Shown piece after piece: positions 52,861 to 62,846 of a stretch of 64,000 bases of DNA. Every line of letters begins with the position of its first letter. Position 1 is the stretch's first letter. The translations under genes were made by a program, and so were the position numbers. Below the pieces are notes generated by a model, which saw nothing but the letters and a program-made list of their open reading frames with translations, searched no databases and was not told where the DNA came from. The stretch is taken from contig NZ_CP092473.1 of assembly GCF_014287515.2 (NCBI RefSeq), forward strand, positions 2,507,001-2,571,000, read 5' to 3'. Origin of the DNA: Roseburia rectibacter. GTDB taxonomy: Bacteria; Bacillota; Clostridia; Lachnospirales; Lachnospiraceae.

Positions 52861-54435
52861 CTAAAAATTCTTAAATCCATACCCAGCAGCTCTCACGGCA
52901 TCAATAAAATCACCCAGCACTGCTGCATTCGTCTCCGACTCCGCATGGAGCAGATAAATCGCACCCGGATGGAGTTTATCTTTCATCTTCTGCAGGCTTG
53001 ATACATGATCCGGCTGGTTATTGACATCATAATCAAGATATGCAAAACTCCAGAAAATACTCTTATAATTACAGTTATTTAACAGTGCAAGCGACTGCTC
53101 ACTGAATCTTCCGGTCGGATAACGGAACAGGTACATGTCATACCCAAAGTTTTCCTTGATATAGGCATGATTCTCTGTTACCTCATTTTCCTGCTTATCT
53201 AAAGTCAATGATGGCATACCCGCAGATGGATGTGTCACACTGTGGTTTCCAAGCACATGACCTTCATCAATCATACGTCTTACCAGATCAGGATTGTCCT
53301 TCGCATATGGTTCCGTTACAAAAAATGTAGCAGATACACCTTTTTCTTTTAAGGTATTTAAAATGCTCTCGGTCTGTCCGTATTCATAACCTTCATCAAA
53401 TGTCAGATAAATATCTTTTGTATCTTCACCGATGAAGTACGCATTATATTTTCCATAAGTTTCCTGTGCATTGATGGCGTCAAGCGGACGGTTTTCGTCA
53501 TCCGTGTGGCTGCCAAGTCCCCAGTCATGACTGGTCGCATCTAAAGAAGCTACGTTTTCAATCTGCGTATTCTGCAGCACCTGTCCGGTCGTGCCTGTGC
53601 CTGTTTCCGTAGATGTCTGGTCTTCCGTACTTGGAACATCTTCTACCGATTCTGTAGCATCTGTTCCGTCTTTTCCATAGGACTCATACGTTTTTAATAC
53701 AGCATCCCCGATTGCTTTCGCGTAACTGTCAAGGTTTGCATCAAACAACTGGTTATCCGTCGGGCTGTTCATAAAACCAAGTTCAACGATACATGCCGGC
53801 ATGTTTGTGTGCAGATTTACATAATAATCTTTGCTCTCGCTCTTTTGTGTTCCTTTCTTTACGCCGCGGTTTCTTGAAACTCCTGCAGCATCCAGATTGT
53901 CCATGATATTCTGGGCAAGTGACTGTGCCTTGTCATCTGCATCACTGCGGATCCATGTCTCTACGCCATTTCCCTCACCGGTATTTCGGTGCAGCGACAC
54001 AAAATAATCGGCATTATTCTGGTTTGCAAAGGTTGTCCGCTCCTCTAACGACAAAAATGTATCATCCGAACGTGTCATGATAACCTGCACATTTTCCTTG
54101 TCAGTAAGATATGCTGCCACTGCCTGTGTTATTTTTAAATTGTCATTTTTTTCATAACGAAGCCTGTAATCAGATCCATTATCTTTTCCGCCATGCCCGG
54201 CATCTAAACATACGATCAGTTTATTCTCGTCTATCTCATCCTGCTTCTCCTGCTCGTCATTAACCGCCACGATCTTCCCTTCGATCTGTGAAAGGTCAAT
54301 GCCTGCCGGAACCAGCTTGTGCAGCAAACTCCCCATCCCTTTAAATAACGCAAGAACGATCAGAAGCTGCAGCGAACAATATACTATGCATACCAGGTTT
54401 CTCAGTCGTTTTTTTCTTCGCTTCTCTGCATTCAA
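52861..54435 (-). CDS. N-acetylmuramoyl-L-alanine amidase fused to PdaA-like polysaccharide deacetylase
   Basis: A 524-residue membrane-anchored cell-wall enzyme. Residues ~13-33 form a transmembrane anchor. Residues ~72-250 are an Amidase_3 domain with zinc and catalytic residues H81 (LDAGHGGKDNGS), E95, H149 (VSLHRNTG) and E218 (IVELGFMNS). A Thr/Ser/Glu linker follows (~255-295). Residues ~300-524 are a NodB deacetylase with TFDEGYE (D347), GNHSVTHP (H398, H402), RYPTGRFSEQ and GAIYLLHAES. The deacetylase part most resembles delta-lactam-forming PdaA (KSIFWSFAYLDYD). Amidase CwlD plus PdaA make muramic-delta-lactam in spore cortex, so one chain may do both steps. Confidence 0.88.
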   Translation of the reverse strand: MNAEKRRKKRLRNLVCIVYCSLQLLIVLALFKGMGSLLHKLVPAGIDLSQIEGKIVAVNDEQEKQDEIDENKLIVCLDAGHGGKDNGSDYRLRYEKNDNLKITQAVAAYLTDKENVQVIMTRSDDTFLSLEERTTFANQNNADYFVSLHRNTGEGNGVETWIRSDADDKAQSLAQNIMDNLDAAGVSRNRGVKKGTQKSESKDYYVNLHTNMPACIVELGFMNSPTDNQLFDANLDSYAKAIGDAVLKTYESYGKDGTDATESVEDVPSTEDQTSTETGTGTTGQVLQNTQIENVASLDATSHDWGLGSHTDDENRPLDAINAQETYGKYNAYFIGEDTKDIYLTFDEGYEYGQTESILNTLKEKGVSATFFVTEPYAKDNPDLVRRMIDEGHVLGNHSVTHPSAGMPSLTLDKQENEVTENHAYIKENFGYDMYLFRYPTGRFSEQSLALLNNCNYKSIFWSFAYLDYDVNNQPDHVSSLQKMKDKLHPGAIYLLHAESETNAAVLGDFIDAVRAAGYGFKNF

Positions 54436-54486
54436 ATCCGTTCACTCTCTATCTTTTTTTTCTTTTTCATTCATTTATATAAATAT

Positions 54487-54545
54487 TTTAGTCCGCAGTG
54501 CATATTTCAGGTACTGCGATATTAATACTTTAGTCCGCAGTGCAT
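54487..54545. repeat. Pair of 17-bp direct repeats
   Basis: TTTAGTCCGCAGTGCAT occurs at 54487-54503 and 54529-54545, start to start 42 bp (four helical turns), between the amidase-deacetylase gene and hemW. It may be a regulatory site for the amidase-deacetylase gene, which starts 52 bp away. It is not part of a CRISPR. Confidence 0.5.
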
Positions 54546-54616
54546 GTGCTCATTGCTTTACCACATTATATCCCATCCACCTTTAAATGACCATAAAACA
54601 TTTTCTTAATATTTTA

Positions 54617-55852
54617 TTATGTTTCGTCAAACAGGAACTGTGCCAGTGCATAATTGCTGACATCCTGCCCCTTCGGTGTCAGGTAAATTCTGCCTGCACG
54701 GCGCTCTAAGAGTCTCTCTTCCTGCAGATGATTTAAAACTTCCTGATACACTGCCTCAATCGGTATTCCAAAGTCATGAAAGAAATCATCTCTGGAAATT
54801 CCATCGATCATACGGAGTCCTAAGTACATAAACTCTTCCATCTGGGCATATCTGCTTACAGATTCTGCCGAGGCATGTAGATTGGTTGCCGGAAGTTGTT
54901 CCACTGTGCCATCTTCATGATGATTTTCCCAGATACCTTCGCGGATTGCTTGTGTCTGTTCTAAATAAGTATATAGATCCGATGTATTGGTGTAACGTAT
55001 GTTTTCCATCAAAGAAGATGCACCAAGTCCCATTCCGAGATAGTTGACACGTGTCCAATAACCAATATTATGTCTGCATGCATATCCCGGCTGCGCAAAA
55101 TTTGACACCTCATAATGCACATAGCCATTTTCTTTCAGTACCTGTTCCGTCATCTGCGTCATCTCGTAGACTTCATCTTCCGTCGGCAGTGCATCCGTTG
55201 CCATTCCTGCACGCTGCTTGACCGCATCAAATTTATAGAGATCGTAAAAAGGTGTTCCTTTTTCAATGATCAGCGAATAGGCAGAAACATGCTCCGGTTT
55301 CAGACGGCATACTTTCTGCAGGGAATCCGCATAGGTTTCTATATGCTGCCCCGGAAGAGAACTCATAAGATCCACATTGATATTGGAAAATCCTCCTGCC
55401 CTTGCAAGTTCATAGGTCTTTAAAAACTGCTCCCAGGTATGGATACGTCCTAGCATTTTTAATTCAACATTCTGTGCAGACTGCAGCCCCAGACTGATCC
55501 GGTTGATCCCGGACTGTCTGTATACTGCAAACTTCTGTGCCGTGACAGTTCCCGGATTGCACTCAATGGAAACTTCCGCATCCGGCAGCAGGGAAAAACT
55601 CTGATGCACAGCATCCATGATTGCTGCCATATCCGACTCCCAAAGCCATGACGGTGTACCGCCGCCAATATATACGGTCGAGACCACATAATCCCTGCAA
55701 TGGGCTCCATAGTAGGTAATCTCTTTACAAAGTGCCTTCACATACTGTCTCTGTGTATCTTCATCCGCCGGAAAAGAAAGAAAATCACAATAATTACATT
55801 TCCTGACACAGAACGGGATATGGATATATAATTCCAGTTCCTTTTTTTCCAT
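54617..55852 (-). CDS. hemW: Radical SAM protein HemW
   Basis: A 411-residue radical SAM enzyme related to oxygen-independent coproporphyrinogen III oxidase. The [4Fe-4S] motif is PFCVRKCNYCDFLSF (CxxxCxxC), with YIGGGTPSWL and the C-terminal HemN domain. HemW is thought to be a heme chaperone rather than an oxidase. It starts 2 bp after the lepA stop, a gene order conserved in Firmicutes. Confidence 0.94.
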   Translation of the reverse strand: MEKKELELYIHIPFCVRKCNYCDFLSFPADEDTQRQYVKALCKEITYYGAHCRDYVVSTVYIGGGTPSWLWESDMAAIMDAVHQSFSLLPDAEVSIECNPGTVTAQKFAVYRQSGINRISLGLQSAQNVELKMLGRIHTWEQFLKTYELARAGGFSNINVDLMSSLPGQHIETYADSLQKVCRLKPEHVSAYSLIIEKGTPFYDLYKFDAVKQRAGMATDALPTEDEVYEMTQMTEQVLKENGYVHYEVSNFAQPGYACRHNIGYWTRVNYLGMGLGASSLMENIRYTNTSDLYTYLEQTQAIREGIWENHHEDGTVEQLPATNLHASAESVSRYAQMEEFMYLGLRMIDGISRDDFFHDFGIPIEAVYQEVLNHLQEERLLERRAGRIYLTPKGQDVSNYALAQFLFDET

Positions 55853-55854
55853 TT

Positions 55855-57666
55855 TTAATCCTCATCCAGTTTTAAAACACTCATAAATGCTTCCTGCGGA
55901 ATCTCAACATTTCCGACCTGACGCATACGTTTCTTTCCTTCTTTCTGTTTCTCTAACAGTTTCTTCTTTCGGGAAATATCACCACCATAACATTTTGCAA
56001 GCACATCCTTACGCATTGCCTTGACTGTCTCACGCGCGATAACTTTACCGCCGACAGCCGCCTGGATCGGTATTTCAAACAGATGTCTCGGAATCTCTTC
56101 CTTTAACTTTTCACACATTTTTCTTCCGCGCTCGTAGGCACTGTCTTTAAATACGATAAAGGAAAGGGCATCCACCTGCTCTTTATTGATCAGAATGTCA
56201 AGTTTTACCAGCTCGGAACGCTCATATCCTTTTAATTCATAATCGAAAGATGCGTAACCTCTGGAACGTGATTTTAATGCGTCAAAGAAATCATAAATGA
56301 TCTCATTTAACGGCAGATCATATTTGATGAGTGCACGCGTCTCCTCTAAATATTCCATACTCAGATAAACACCGCGGCGTTCCTGACATAACTTCATGAT
56401 TGCGCCGACATATTCACTCGTCACCATGATCTCTGCCGATACAACAGGTTCTTCCATGTATTCGATCTCAGACGGATCCGGGAGGTTTGACGGGTTTGTC
56501 AGGTCAATGACCTCACCGTTTGTCTTATGCACTTTATAAATAACTCCCGGTGCCGTTGTCACAAGGTCTAAATTAAACTCACGCTCTAAACGTTCCTGAA
56601 TGATCTCTAAATGAAGTAATCCTAAAAATCCACAGCGGAATCCAAAACCAAGTGCTAAAGATGTCTCCGGTTCATACTGCAGGGAAGCATCATTGATCTG
56701 CAATTTTTCCAGTGCATCTCTGAGATCCGGATATTTTGCACTGTCTGCCGGATACATACCGCAGTACACCATCGGGTTGACTTTTTTGTAACCCGGAAGC
56801 GGTTCACTGCATGGACGGTTGGCATTCGTCACGGTATCGCCGACACGGGTATCACGGACATTTTTGATGCTTGCACAGATATAACCTACCATTCCCGCCG
56901 CAAGCTCATCACATGGGATAAACTGTCCTGCACCAAAATATCCGATTTCTGTGACCTCGGACTGTGCACCGGTTGCCATCATACGGATGGTATCTCCCAC
57001 TTTTACCGTTCCCTCTTTGATACGGCAGAATACGATGACTCCTTTATAGGAATCATAAAGTGCATCAAAGATCAGCGCCTGAAGCGGCGCATCTTTATCT
57101 CCGGTCGGCGCCGGGATCTTTGTCACGATCTGCTCTAATACCTGATCGATATTTAAGCCGGTCTTAGCGGAAATACGCGGTGCATCCTCCGCCTCAATAC
57201 CAATTACATCCTCGATCTCCTTTACCACCTCATCCGGCTGTGCACTCGGAAGATCGATCTTATTAATAACCGGCATCACGTCAAGATCATGATCTAAAGC
57301 AAGATATACATTTGCCAGTGTCTGTGCCTCCACGCCCTGTGCAGCATCTACAACCAAAATCGCGCCATCACAGGCTGCAAGGCTTCGTGACACTTCATAA
57401 TTGAAATCGACGTGTCCAGGTGTGTCGATCAGGTTAAAAATGTATTCTTCCCCATCATTCGCCTTATAAATGATACGAACCGCCTGTGACTTAATCGTGA
57501 TTCCACGCTCACGCTCTAAATCCATATTATCAAGAACCTGTGCCTGCATCTCCCTGCTGGTCAGTGTTCCTGTTCTTTCTATAATACGGTCAGCAAGCGT
57601 TGATTTGCCGTGATCGATATGTGCTATAATACAAAAATTTCTGATTTTACTCTGATCTATTGACAT
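55855..57666 (-). CDS. lepA: Elongation factor 4 (LepA)
   Basis: Translational GTPase of 603 residues that acts on stalled or back-translocating ribosomes. G1 is [16 protein letters not shown]2 ERGITIKS, G3 DTPGHVDF, G4 NKIDLPSA, and the LepA C-terminal domain ends [22 protein letters not shown] at 57666 has GGAG 6 bases upstream; an ATG four codons earlier lacks one. It heads the lepA-hemW operon. The 300-bp upstream gap holds a promoter region and a terminator of the preceding gene. Confidence 0.97.
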   Translation of the reverse strand: MSIDQSKIRNFCIIAHIDHGKSTLADRIIERTGTLTSREMQAQVLDNMDLERERGITIKSQAVRIIYKANDGEEYIFNLIDTPGHVDFNYEVSRSLAACDGAILVVDAAQGVEAQTLANVYLALDHDLDVMPVINKIDLPSAQPDEVVKEIEDVIGIEAEDAPRISAKTGLNIDQVLEQIVTKIPAPTGDKDAPLQALIFDALYDSYKGVIVFCRIKEGTVKVGDTIRMMATGAQSEVTEIGYFGAGQFIPCDELAAGMVGYICASIKNVRDTRVGDTVTNANRPCSEPLPGYKKVNPMVYCGMYPADSAKYPDLRDALEKLQINDASLQYEPETSLALGFGFRCGFLGLLHLEIIQERLEREFNLDLVTTAPGVIYKVHKTNGEVIDLTNPSNLPDPSEIEYMEEPVVSAEIMVTSEYVGAIMKLCQERRGVYLSMEYLEETRALIKYDLPLNEIIYDFFDALKSRSRGYASFDYELKGYERSELVKLDILINKEQVDALSFIVFKDSAYERGRKMCEKLKEEIPRHLFEIPIQAAVGGKVIARETVKAMRKDVLAKCYGGDISRKKKLLEKQKEGKKRMRQVGNVEIPQEAFMSVLKLDED

Positions 57667-57919
57667 TTTATTCTCCATTCCAAAAAATAATCAGGCATTT
57701 ACCCATACTTTTTTATTATACGGGAAAAGCAAAGGAAACGTCAAGTCGTCCGCAGTCCACTTTCGCGGTTCTCTTTCATTTATTAACAATTAAGATACAA
57801 AAATTCACAATATGTTCACTGGATTTTTAGTACTTTTGGGTGCATAATAAATTTGCTGTTAAATATTTAACAGTTGGGTTTCCGTAGTCACTATGACTTA
57901 AACCCCCTTCTTAATATGA

Positions 57920-57961
57920 AAATTCCCAACACAGCGGCTGCAAACGCTGTGTTGGGAATTT
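57920..57961. terminator. Intrinsic terminator after the GH31 gene
   Basis: A perfect 17-bp inverted repeat (57920-57936 with 57945-57961; arm AAATTCCCAACACAGCG), 6 bp after the GH31 stop. It is flanked by A-rich and T-rich runs and could work in both directions. Confidence 0.88.
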
Positions 57962-57966
57962 TTTTC

Positions 57967-60036
57967 TCATTCATAAATTGGATAAGAAGTTCCTTCTCTC
58001 ATAAATACCGGGATCACATCGATCGGTGCCGGTACTGTCACATAGTTTCCACCCTCATATACTTTTTTCGTATATGCATCTGTCCACTTTGTACCAGATG
58101 GAAGATAAACCCTGCGTTCTGTCGCTCCGGCTTCCATGACCGGTGCCACCAAAAGATCCGGGCCAAACATGTATGCATCTTCCACGTTCCAGCTCTCCTT
58201 ATCTTCTGCAAAATCAAAGAACAGCGGACGCATCACCGGTGCCCCTGTCTTACTTGCCTGTTCCATGCAGGAACGGATATACGGGCGGAGGCGCTCACGG
58301 ATAAACAGATATTTTTTCAATATCTCATAATTATCCTCTCCAAAACTCCATACCTCATTATCCTGACCGGAGGTAAGCTGGCGCACACCATCGATAAACT
58401 CCTGTTCTCTCTCATACCACGGGGAACGTTCTCCATGCATACGGAATACCGGACAGAATGCACCCCATGCAAACCAGCGTACTAAAAGCTCCTTAAATGC
58501 CGGATCTTTGATATCCCCACCAAGGAATCCTCCGATATCTGATGTCCACCACGGAATGCCTGCCACACACATGTTAATTCCTGCCTGAAGCTGCTCTCTC
58601 ATAGAACGGAACGAAGAATACACATCCCCTGACCAGGTAAGGACACCGTATTTCTGGCTGCCAGCCCATGCACAGCGCACCAGACTCATGACGTCTTTCT
58701 CTCCCTCCGCTTTTAAGCCATCATAAAATCCTTTTGCATAACCGACCGGATAAATATTACTGCACTGTAATGCAGGTCCCGCATAATAGCGGTAATTGTC
58801 AAAATCATAAGGACCATACTCCGGCTCTGCCTCATCTAACCAGAAACAGCGGACTCCGTTTTTATAGTAGTTTTCCTTACATTTATCCCATACAAACTTC
58901 TGTGCTCCCGGATTTGTCGCATCATAAAATACCGTATTACCCATCCAGCTCATATGATAGGACAGTCCTCGATCCGGTGTGACAAGATATCCCCTGTCAT
59001 TCATCTCCCCATAATTTTCGCTGCGCTCATCCACCGTCGGCCAGACAGATACGACCGTCTCGATTCCCATACTCTTTAATTCATCCACCATTGCTTTTGG
59101 ATCTGGCCAATCTCTCGGCTCAAACTTAAATTCACCCTGCATTGTCCAATGGAAAAAGTCGATCACGATCGCATCCATCGGAAGTCCGCGTTTTTTATGT
59201 TCCCTTGCAACTGCAAGTATCTCATCCTGATTGCGGTAACGCAGCTTACACTGCCAGTATCCCATACCATATTCCGGCATCATCGGTGTTCTTCCGGTTG
59301 CCGCAGAATACTGTTCTTCAATCTCAAACGGTGTATCTCCCGCCGTGATAAAATAATCCAGTTTCTTTGTGCTCTTTGCATGCCACTCAGTCTTATTTGC
59401 TCCGAAAATGGCTGTCCCAATCGCCGGATTATTCCAGAAAAATCCATAACCTCTGTTTGAAACCATAAATGGTACACTCGCCTGACTGTTTCTGTGTGCC
59501 AGTTCCAATATCGCACCTTTTTTATTCAGATTTTTTTCCTGATACTGCCCCATACCAAATATTTTTTCATCATCAAATGCTTCAAAACGCATGGTCAGTT
59601 CGTAATCTGTACTTCCTGGAATCGGTTTTAATTCTCTTGCATCAATACGCAGTGGCACGCAATAGCGGTTGATCCGGTTTCTGTTTCTCCAGTACTCTTC
59701 GGTCAGAAGCTCTCCCTTCTGATTAAAATAGCTGATCCATCCCTCCGGGGAGATCACCGCCGTGATCTTTCCGTTTTTTACCGTGTATACGTTTCCGGTC
59801 TGATGATATTTTGCAAATTCTTCTCCGCGATACCACGGATCTGTCGTGTCAACTTCCCTGCATTCCACCTGAATAGGGCATTTTTTTACTTCCTCGGTCA
59901 GCGCCCAGTCATGTGCATCCATCTGTGCTTCCTTCGTCATGCGCACACGGAAAGAATTTTCTCCCCATGGTTCTAACCACAATGTCGATGTTCCATCTGC
60001 AATTACCAGTCTGTTATTTTCTTCGTAAACTCTCAT
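57967..60036 (-). CDS. Glycoside hydrolase family 31 (alpha-xylosidase/alpha-glucosidase type)
   Basis: A 689-residue cytoplasmic GH31 enzyme with no signal peptide. The N-terminal beta-sandwich (~1-245) is followed by a (beta/alpha)8 barrel with PEYGMGYWQCKLRYRNQDE, nucleophile Asp in CFWLDEAEPEYG (D401) and acid/base Asp in TWSGDVYSSFRS (D471), then a C-terminal domain with APVMEAGATERRVYLPSG. The WLDEAEPE form is usual in alpha-xylosidases such as YicI. Location after a GH74 gene supports removal of xylose from xyloglucan oligosaccharides. ATG at 60036 follows AGAGGAAAAG. Confidence 0.9.
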   Translation of the reverse strand: MRVYEENNRLVIADGTSTLWLEPWGENSFRVRMTKEAQMDAHDWALTEEVKKCPIQVECREVDTTDPWYRGEEFAKYHQTGNVYTVKNGKITAVISPEGWISYFNQKGELLTEEYWRNRNRINRYCVPLRIDARELKPIPGSTDYELTMRFEAFDDEKIFGMGQYQEKNLNKKGAILELAHRNSQASVPFMVSNRGYGFFWNNPAIGTAIFGANKTEWHAKSTKKLDYFITAGDTPFEIEEQYSAATGRTPMMPEYGMGYWQCKLRYRNQDEILAVAREHKKRGLPMDAIVIDFFHWTMQGEFKFEPRDWPDPKAMVDELKSMGIETVVSVWPTVDERSENYGEMNDRGYLVTPDRGLSYHMSWMGNTVFYDATNPGAQKFVWDKCKENYYKNGVRCFWLDEAEPEYGPYDFDNYRYYAGPALQCSNIYPVGYAKGFYDGLKAEGEKDVMSLVRCAWAGSQKYGVLTWSGDVYSSFRSMREQLQAGINMCVAGIPWWTSDIGGFLGGDIKDPAFKELLVRWFAWGAFCPVFRMHGERSPWYEREQEFIDGVRQLTSGQDNEVWSFGEDNYEILKKYLFIRERLRPYIRSCMEQASKTGAPVMRPLFFDFAEDKESWNVEDAYMFGPDLLVAPVMEAGATERRVYLPSGTKWTDAYTKKVYEGGNYVTVPAPIDVIPVFMREGTSYPIYE

Positions 60037-60186
60037 CTAACTTTTCCTCTCTTATATGAATCATTCAAAATTAATATAACTTGCTATTTCCTGTATTTAT
60101 CATTTTTTCCAGTTGATATAAATTTGTAAAATTTTCCGTCCTTTTTCCAGTTAATACAAATTTGCAAAACATTCTGCCCTGTCAGA

Positions 60187-62511
60187 TTATTTCAACATCT
60201 CTCCATACAGAACGCCGCGTGACCCTGTCGCAAGGAAAAATCTGCCAAACTTTCTCTTATCGCCGTCGATGCTGTTGATCTCACCATACATCTGATTCTC
60301 CCGGTTCAGCCGCTCATACGACTTTCCCTCATCAAGGGTACGGTAAAATCCATATTCCCCATCAAGACGTCCGCAGAAATAAATCGCCTTTTCCTCTGTC
60401 AGATACTCCCTTCCTTCGCCGATCACACCAAGTCCCATGCGGTAACATGCATCTTTCGCATCTGTCAGCCTTTTTACATGAATTTCATCTGTTCCGGTGT
60501 CATAGCAGAATTTATAAAGTCCCGCGTCACCTAATGCCATGTAAAATACACCGCTTTTTCCACCCTCACCGCGCACTTCCGTCTTATTTGCAGTATCAAT
60601 ATAACCAAAATCGCAGATAGGAAATGTTTCTTCCGGCTGCTTCTGGTAAAAGTTTTTACCGCCGTCCCTGCTCACATAGATTTCAGACGCACCGCCAAAA
60701 CCGTAAAACAAATCATTACCAGTACGGTCAGAAAAGACTTTCAGGTAACCCTTTTTGACAGGATTTCCTTTCAGATCAAATACGCCTGCTTTTTGAAAAT
60801 TTTTCCCACCGTCATTGCTGATGATCACCAGTTCCACCGGAAGCCTGATGCCATCTGCCACAGACCAGACAATATTTGTACCGTCCGGTGACATTGCCAC
60901 CCAGCCGGCATTTACATTCGGATTTTCAATCTCATGCAGTTTTCGGTCAATCTCTGCATTGATGCCAAACGGCATGCTGATCCGCTCAAATGTTTTAAAA
61001 TTATCACGGGTGCGCACCAGACCGCCTTTTGTTTTCCCTTTCCAGTTTCCCCGTGCCGTCACAATGCCAAGATTGCTGTCTGCATCGGAAATATCTGCAT
61101 TGATACAGGTAATATAGCGGTTGCCTTCCCTGTCGTCAAATGAATTTTTACATGGTTCATCGAGATTACGGAACGCAAAACCGCCAAGATCCCCGACGAT
61201 ATCAATAAGTTCTGCTTCTCCGGCGACCGGGGCATATACATTCAGATGAACCGTCTCCTCGATTCCTGCACATGCATCATGATAACGCGGATGTTCACCA
61301 AGCAGTGCATCCGTCATAAAAACACCGGTTCCGGAATTAAACCATACCTCATTCGGATCGAATGGATTGATCTTAATATCGCTCATCCAGTGCAGCAGAC
61401 AATGATTGCCATTGTACTCCGGCTTCATATAGGAAGTATTAAAATACAGATCTCCTTTTTCAAGTCCGCACAGGCTCACACTCCAGCTATTACCATAATC
61501 TTTGGAAAGATATACGATCTCATCACCCTCTTTTTCCCGGCAAAGTGTCGAGCAGACCAAAAGTCCGGGCATCGCTTTACAGGAGGAAATCCCGCCAAAT
61601 CCATAATTTAAAAATTTTTTTGTCAATACACCATCCGCATCCGGCGTGATATCATCATATCCTGCAATTTTCCCTTCCGAAAAATAATAACGGAGTACTT
61701 TTCCACCGATCACATCCCCGGAATCGCAGCTGTATCCGAGATCGACCACATAATTCCATCTTCCGGTAACATTCATCGTCACATAAAGATAAGTTCCATC
61801 ATAATTATAACGTGATGCCACCAGACCGTTCATTTTACTGTCACTGACTAAAACATTTTCTGGCTGCATCAGCCTTTCAAATGACTGGCCTGCATCATAG
61901 GAAACATACAGGCTGTGACCACGCAGTTTATCATTTTCTCTCGTCGTATAGCCTGCTGTCCCTGCGACGATCGTTTTTGCATCATCTGACACCCAGACAC
62001 ATGTCATGTAATTTTCTTCTAAAGTAAGTCTCTTCCAGGTATCTCCTCTGTCCGTGGTTTTCCACAGACCATCTAACTGACTTGCAAAATAAAGTATATT
62101 CTCATCCTTTTTATCTGCTGCCAGACGATATCCGGTTCCTCTTCCGCACAGGTTACCATGGACAGTCACAGGTATCTTTTTATGGATAAATGTCTCTCCA
62201 TAATCCTCTGAAATAGAAAATTTTCCATAGCCCTGCCCGTTGATACCGCTCATAATATATAAATATTCCGGATGATTTTCGTCGAGTGCACATGCGATTG
62301 GAAATGTTTCAGAGATATCCTCCATGCTCACGCCATCGATCAGACTTTTCCAGTGTTTTTTTTCGTAATCATACCGGTAAACACCGCCGATGTCTGTTCT
62401 GGCGTAGAGGATACCGGGCTGTCTGGGATGGTATAACAGTCCGGTGACGTATCCGCCGCCTGGGATTGGGGCATTTTTGTATTCGTAGTTGATTGTTTTG
62501 TGGGCTTTCAT
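60187..62511 (-). CDS. Glycoside hydrolase family 74-like enzyme, cytoplasmic
   Basis: A 774-residue protein made of two seven-bladed beta-propeller halves with BNR/Asp-box repeats (SEDYGETF, TTDRGDTWK, SYDAGQSF, SKDYGNSW, SNDGGKNF, SRDGGKNFY). GH74 hallmarks are GGGYVTGLLYHPRQPGILYA, RTDIGGVYRYD with the catalytic Asp (D40), and HWMSDIKINPFDPNEVWFNS with the second Asp (D378). GH74 enzymes cut xyloglucan backbones. There is no signal peptide or binding module, which is unusual and points to intracellular processing of imported oligosaccharides together with the GH31 enzyme. Confidence 0.88.
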   Translation of the reverse strand: MKAHKTINYEYKNAPIPGGGYVTGLLYHPRQPGILYARTDIGGVYRYDYEKKHWKSLIDGVSMEDISETFPIACALDENHPEYLYIMSGINGQGYGKFSISEDYGETFIHKKIPVTVHGNLCGRGTGYRLAADKKDENILYFASQLDGLWKTTDRGDTWKRLTLEENYMTCVWVSDDAKTIVAGTAGYTTRENDKLRGHSLYVSYDAGQSFERLMQPENVLVSDSKMNGLVASRYNYDGTYLYVTMNVTGRWNYVVDLGYSCDSGDVIGGKVLRYYFSEGKIAGYDDITPDADGVLTKKFLNYGFGGISSCKAMPGLLVCSTLCREKEGDEIVYLSKDYGNSWSVSLCGLEKGDLYFNTSYMKPEYNGNHCLLHWMSDIKINPFDPNEVWFNSGTGVFMTDALLGEHPRYHDACAGIEETVHLNVYAPVAGEAELIDIVGDLGGFAFRNLDEPCKNSFDDREGNRYITCINADISDADSNLGIVTARGNWKGKTKGGLVRTRDNFKTFERISMPFGINAEIDRKLHEIENPNVNAGWVAMSPDGTNIVWSVADGIRLPVELVIISNDGGKNFQKAGVFDLKGNPVKKGYLKVFSDRTGNDLFYGFGGASEIYVSRDGGKNFYQKQPEETFPICDFGYIDTANKTEVRGEGGKSGVFYMALGDAGLYKFCYDTGTDEIHVKRLTDAKDACYRMGLGVIGEGREYLTEEKAIYFCGRLDGEYGFYRTLDEGKSYERLNRENQMYGEINSIDGDKRKFGRFFLATGSRGVLYGEMLK

Positions 62512-62584
62512 TGTATAGGTGAACTCCTTTCGCGGATATTTTTTTCAGTGTAACGATGATTCCCGTTTGCGAGTAAGCAGATTC

Positions 62585-62755
62585 GCAGTGCTGATAAAAA
62601 AGAGTCGCTCGCGACTCTTTTGCGCTCGAGCGGTGCTGTTTACAGCTAACTTCTTCTCCGCGAGATGCGTATCCTGCCCGGAGGGCTTTTTGATTCATAG
62701 GACGTAATTTCCTATGAATCGAAAAAAGGAACCCCGCCAACAGGATTCCTTCTTA
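62585..62755 (-). terminator. Gap with three hairpins, probable terminator of the TtcA gene
   Basis: The gap 62512-62846 has no credible gene. It holds AAAAGAGTCGC-TC-GCGACTCTTTT (~62589-62612), a perfect 11-bp repeat GATTCATAGGA/TCCTATGAATC (62692-62720), and an imperfect GGAACCCC..GGATTCC hairpin (~62728-62750). On the minus strand the last is followed by TTTTTT and the first by TTTTTTA, so both can end transcription coming from the TtcA gene. Confidence 0.6.
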
Positions 62756-62846
62756 AACACCAGACGAACCCCTACTTTAAAAGTAAGGATTTTCGTCTCA
62801 ATTTTCTACCACATTTATTCGCCTACTTATACACGAAAAATCCGCT

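Noticed and set aside
62512..62846. Short frames in the gap before the TtcA gene
   Set aside because: They overlap hairpins and terminators and have no recognisable motif; treated as non-coding.
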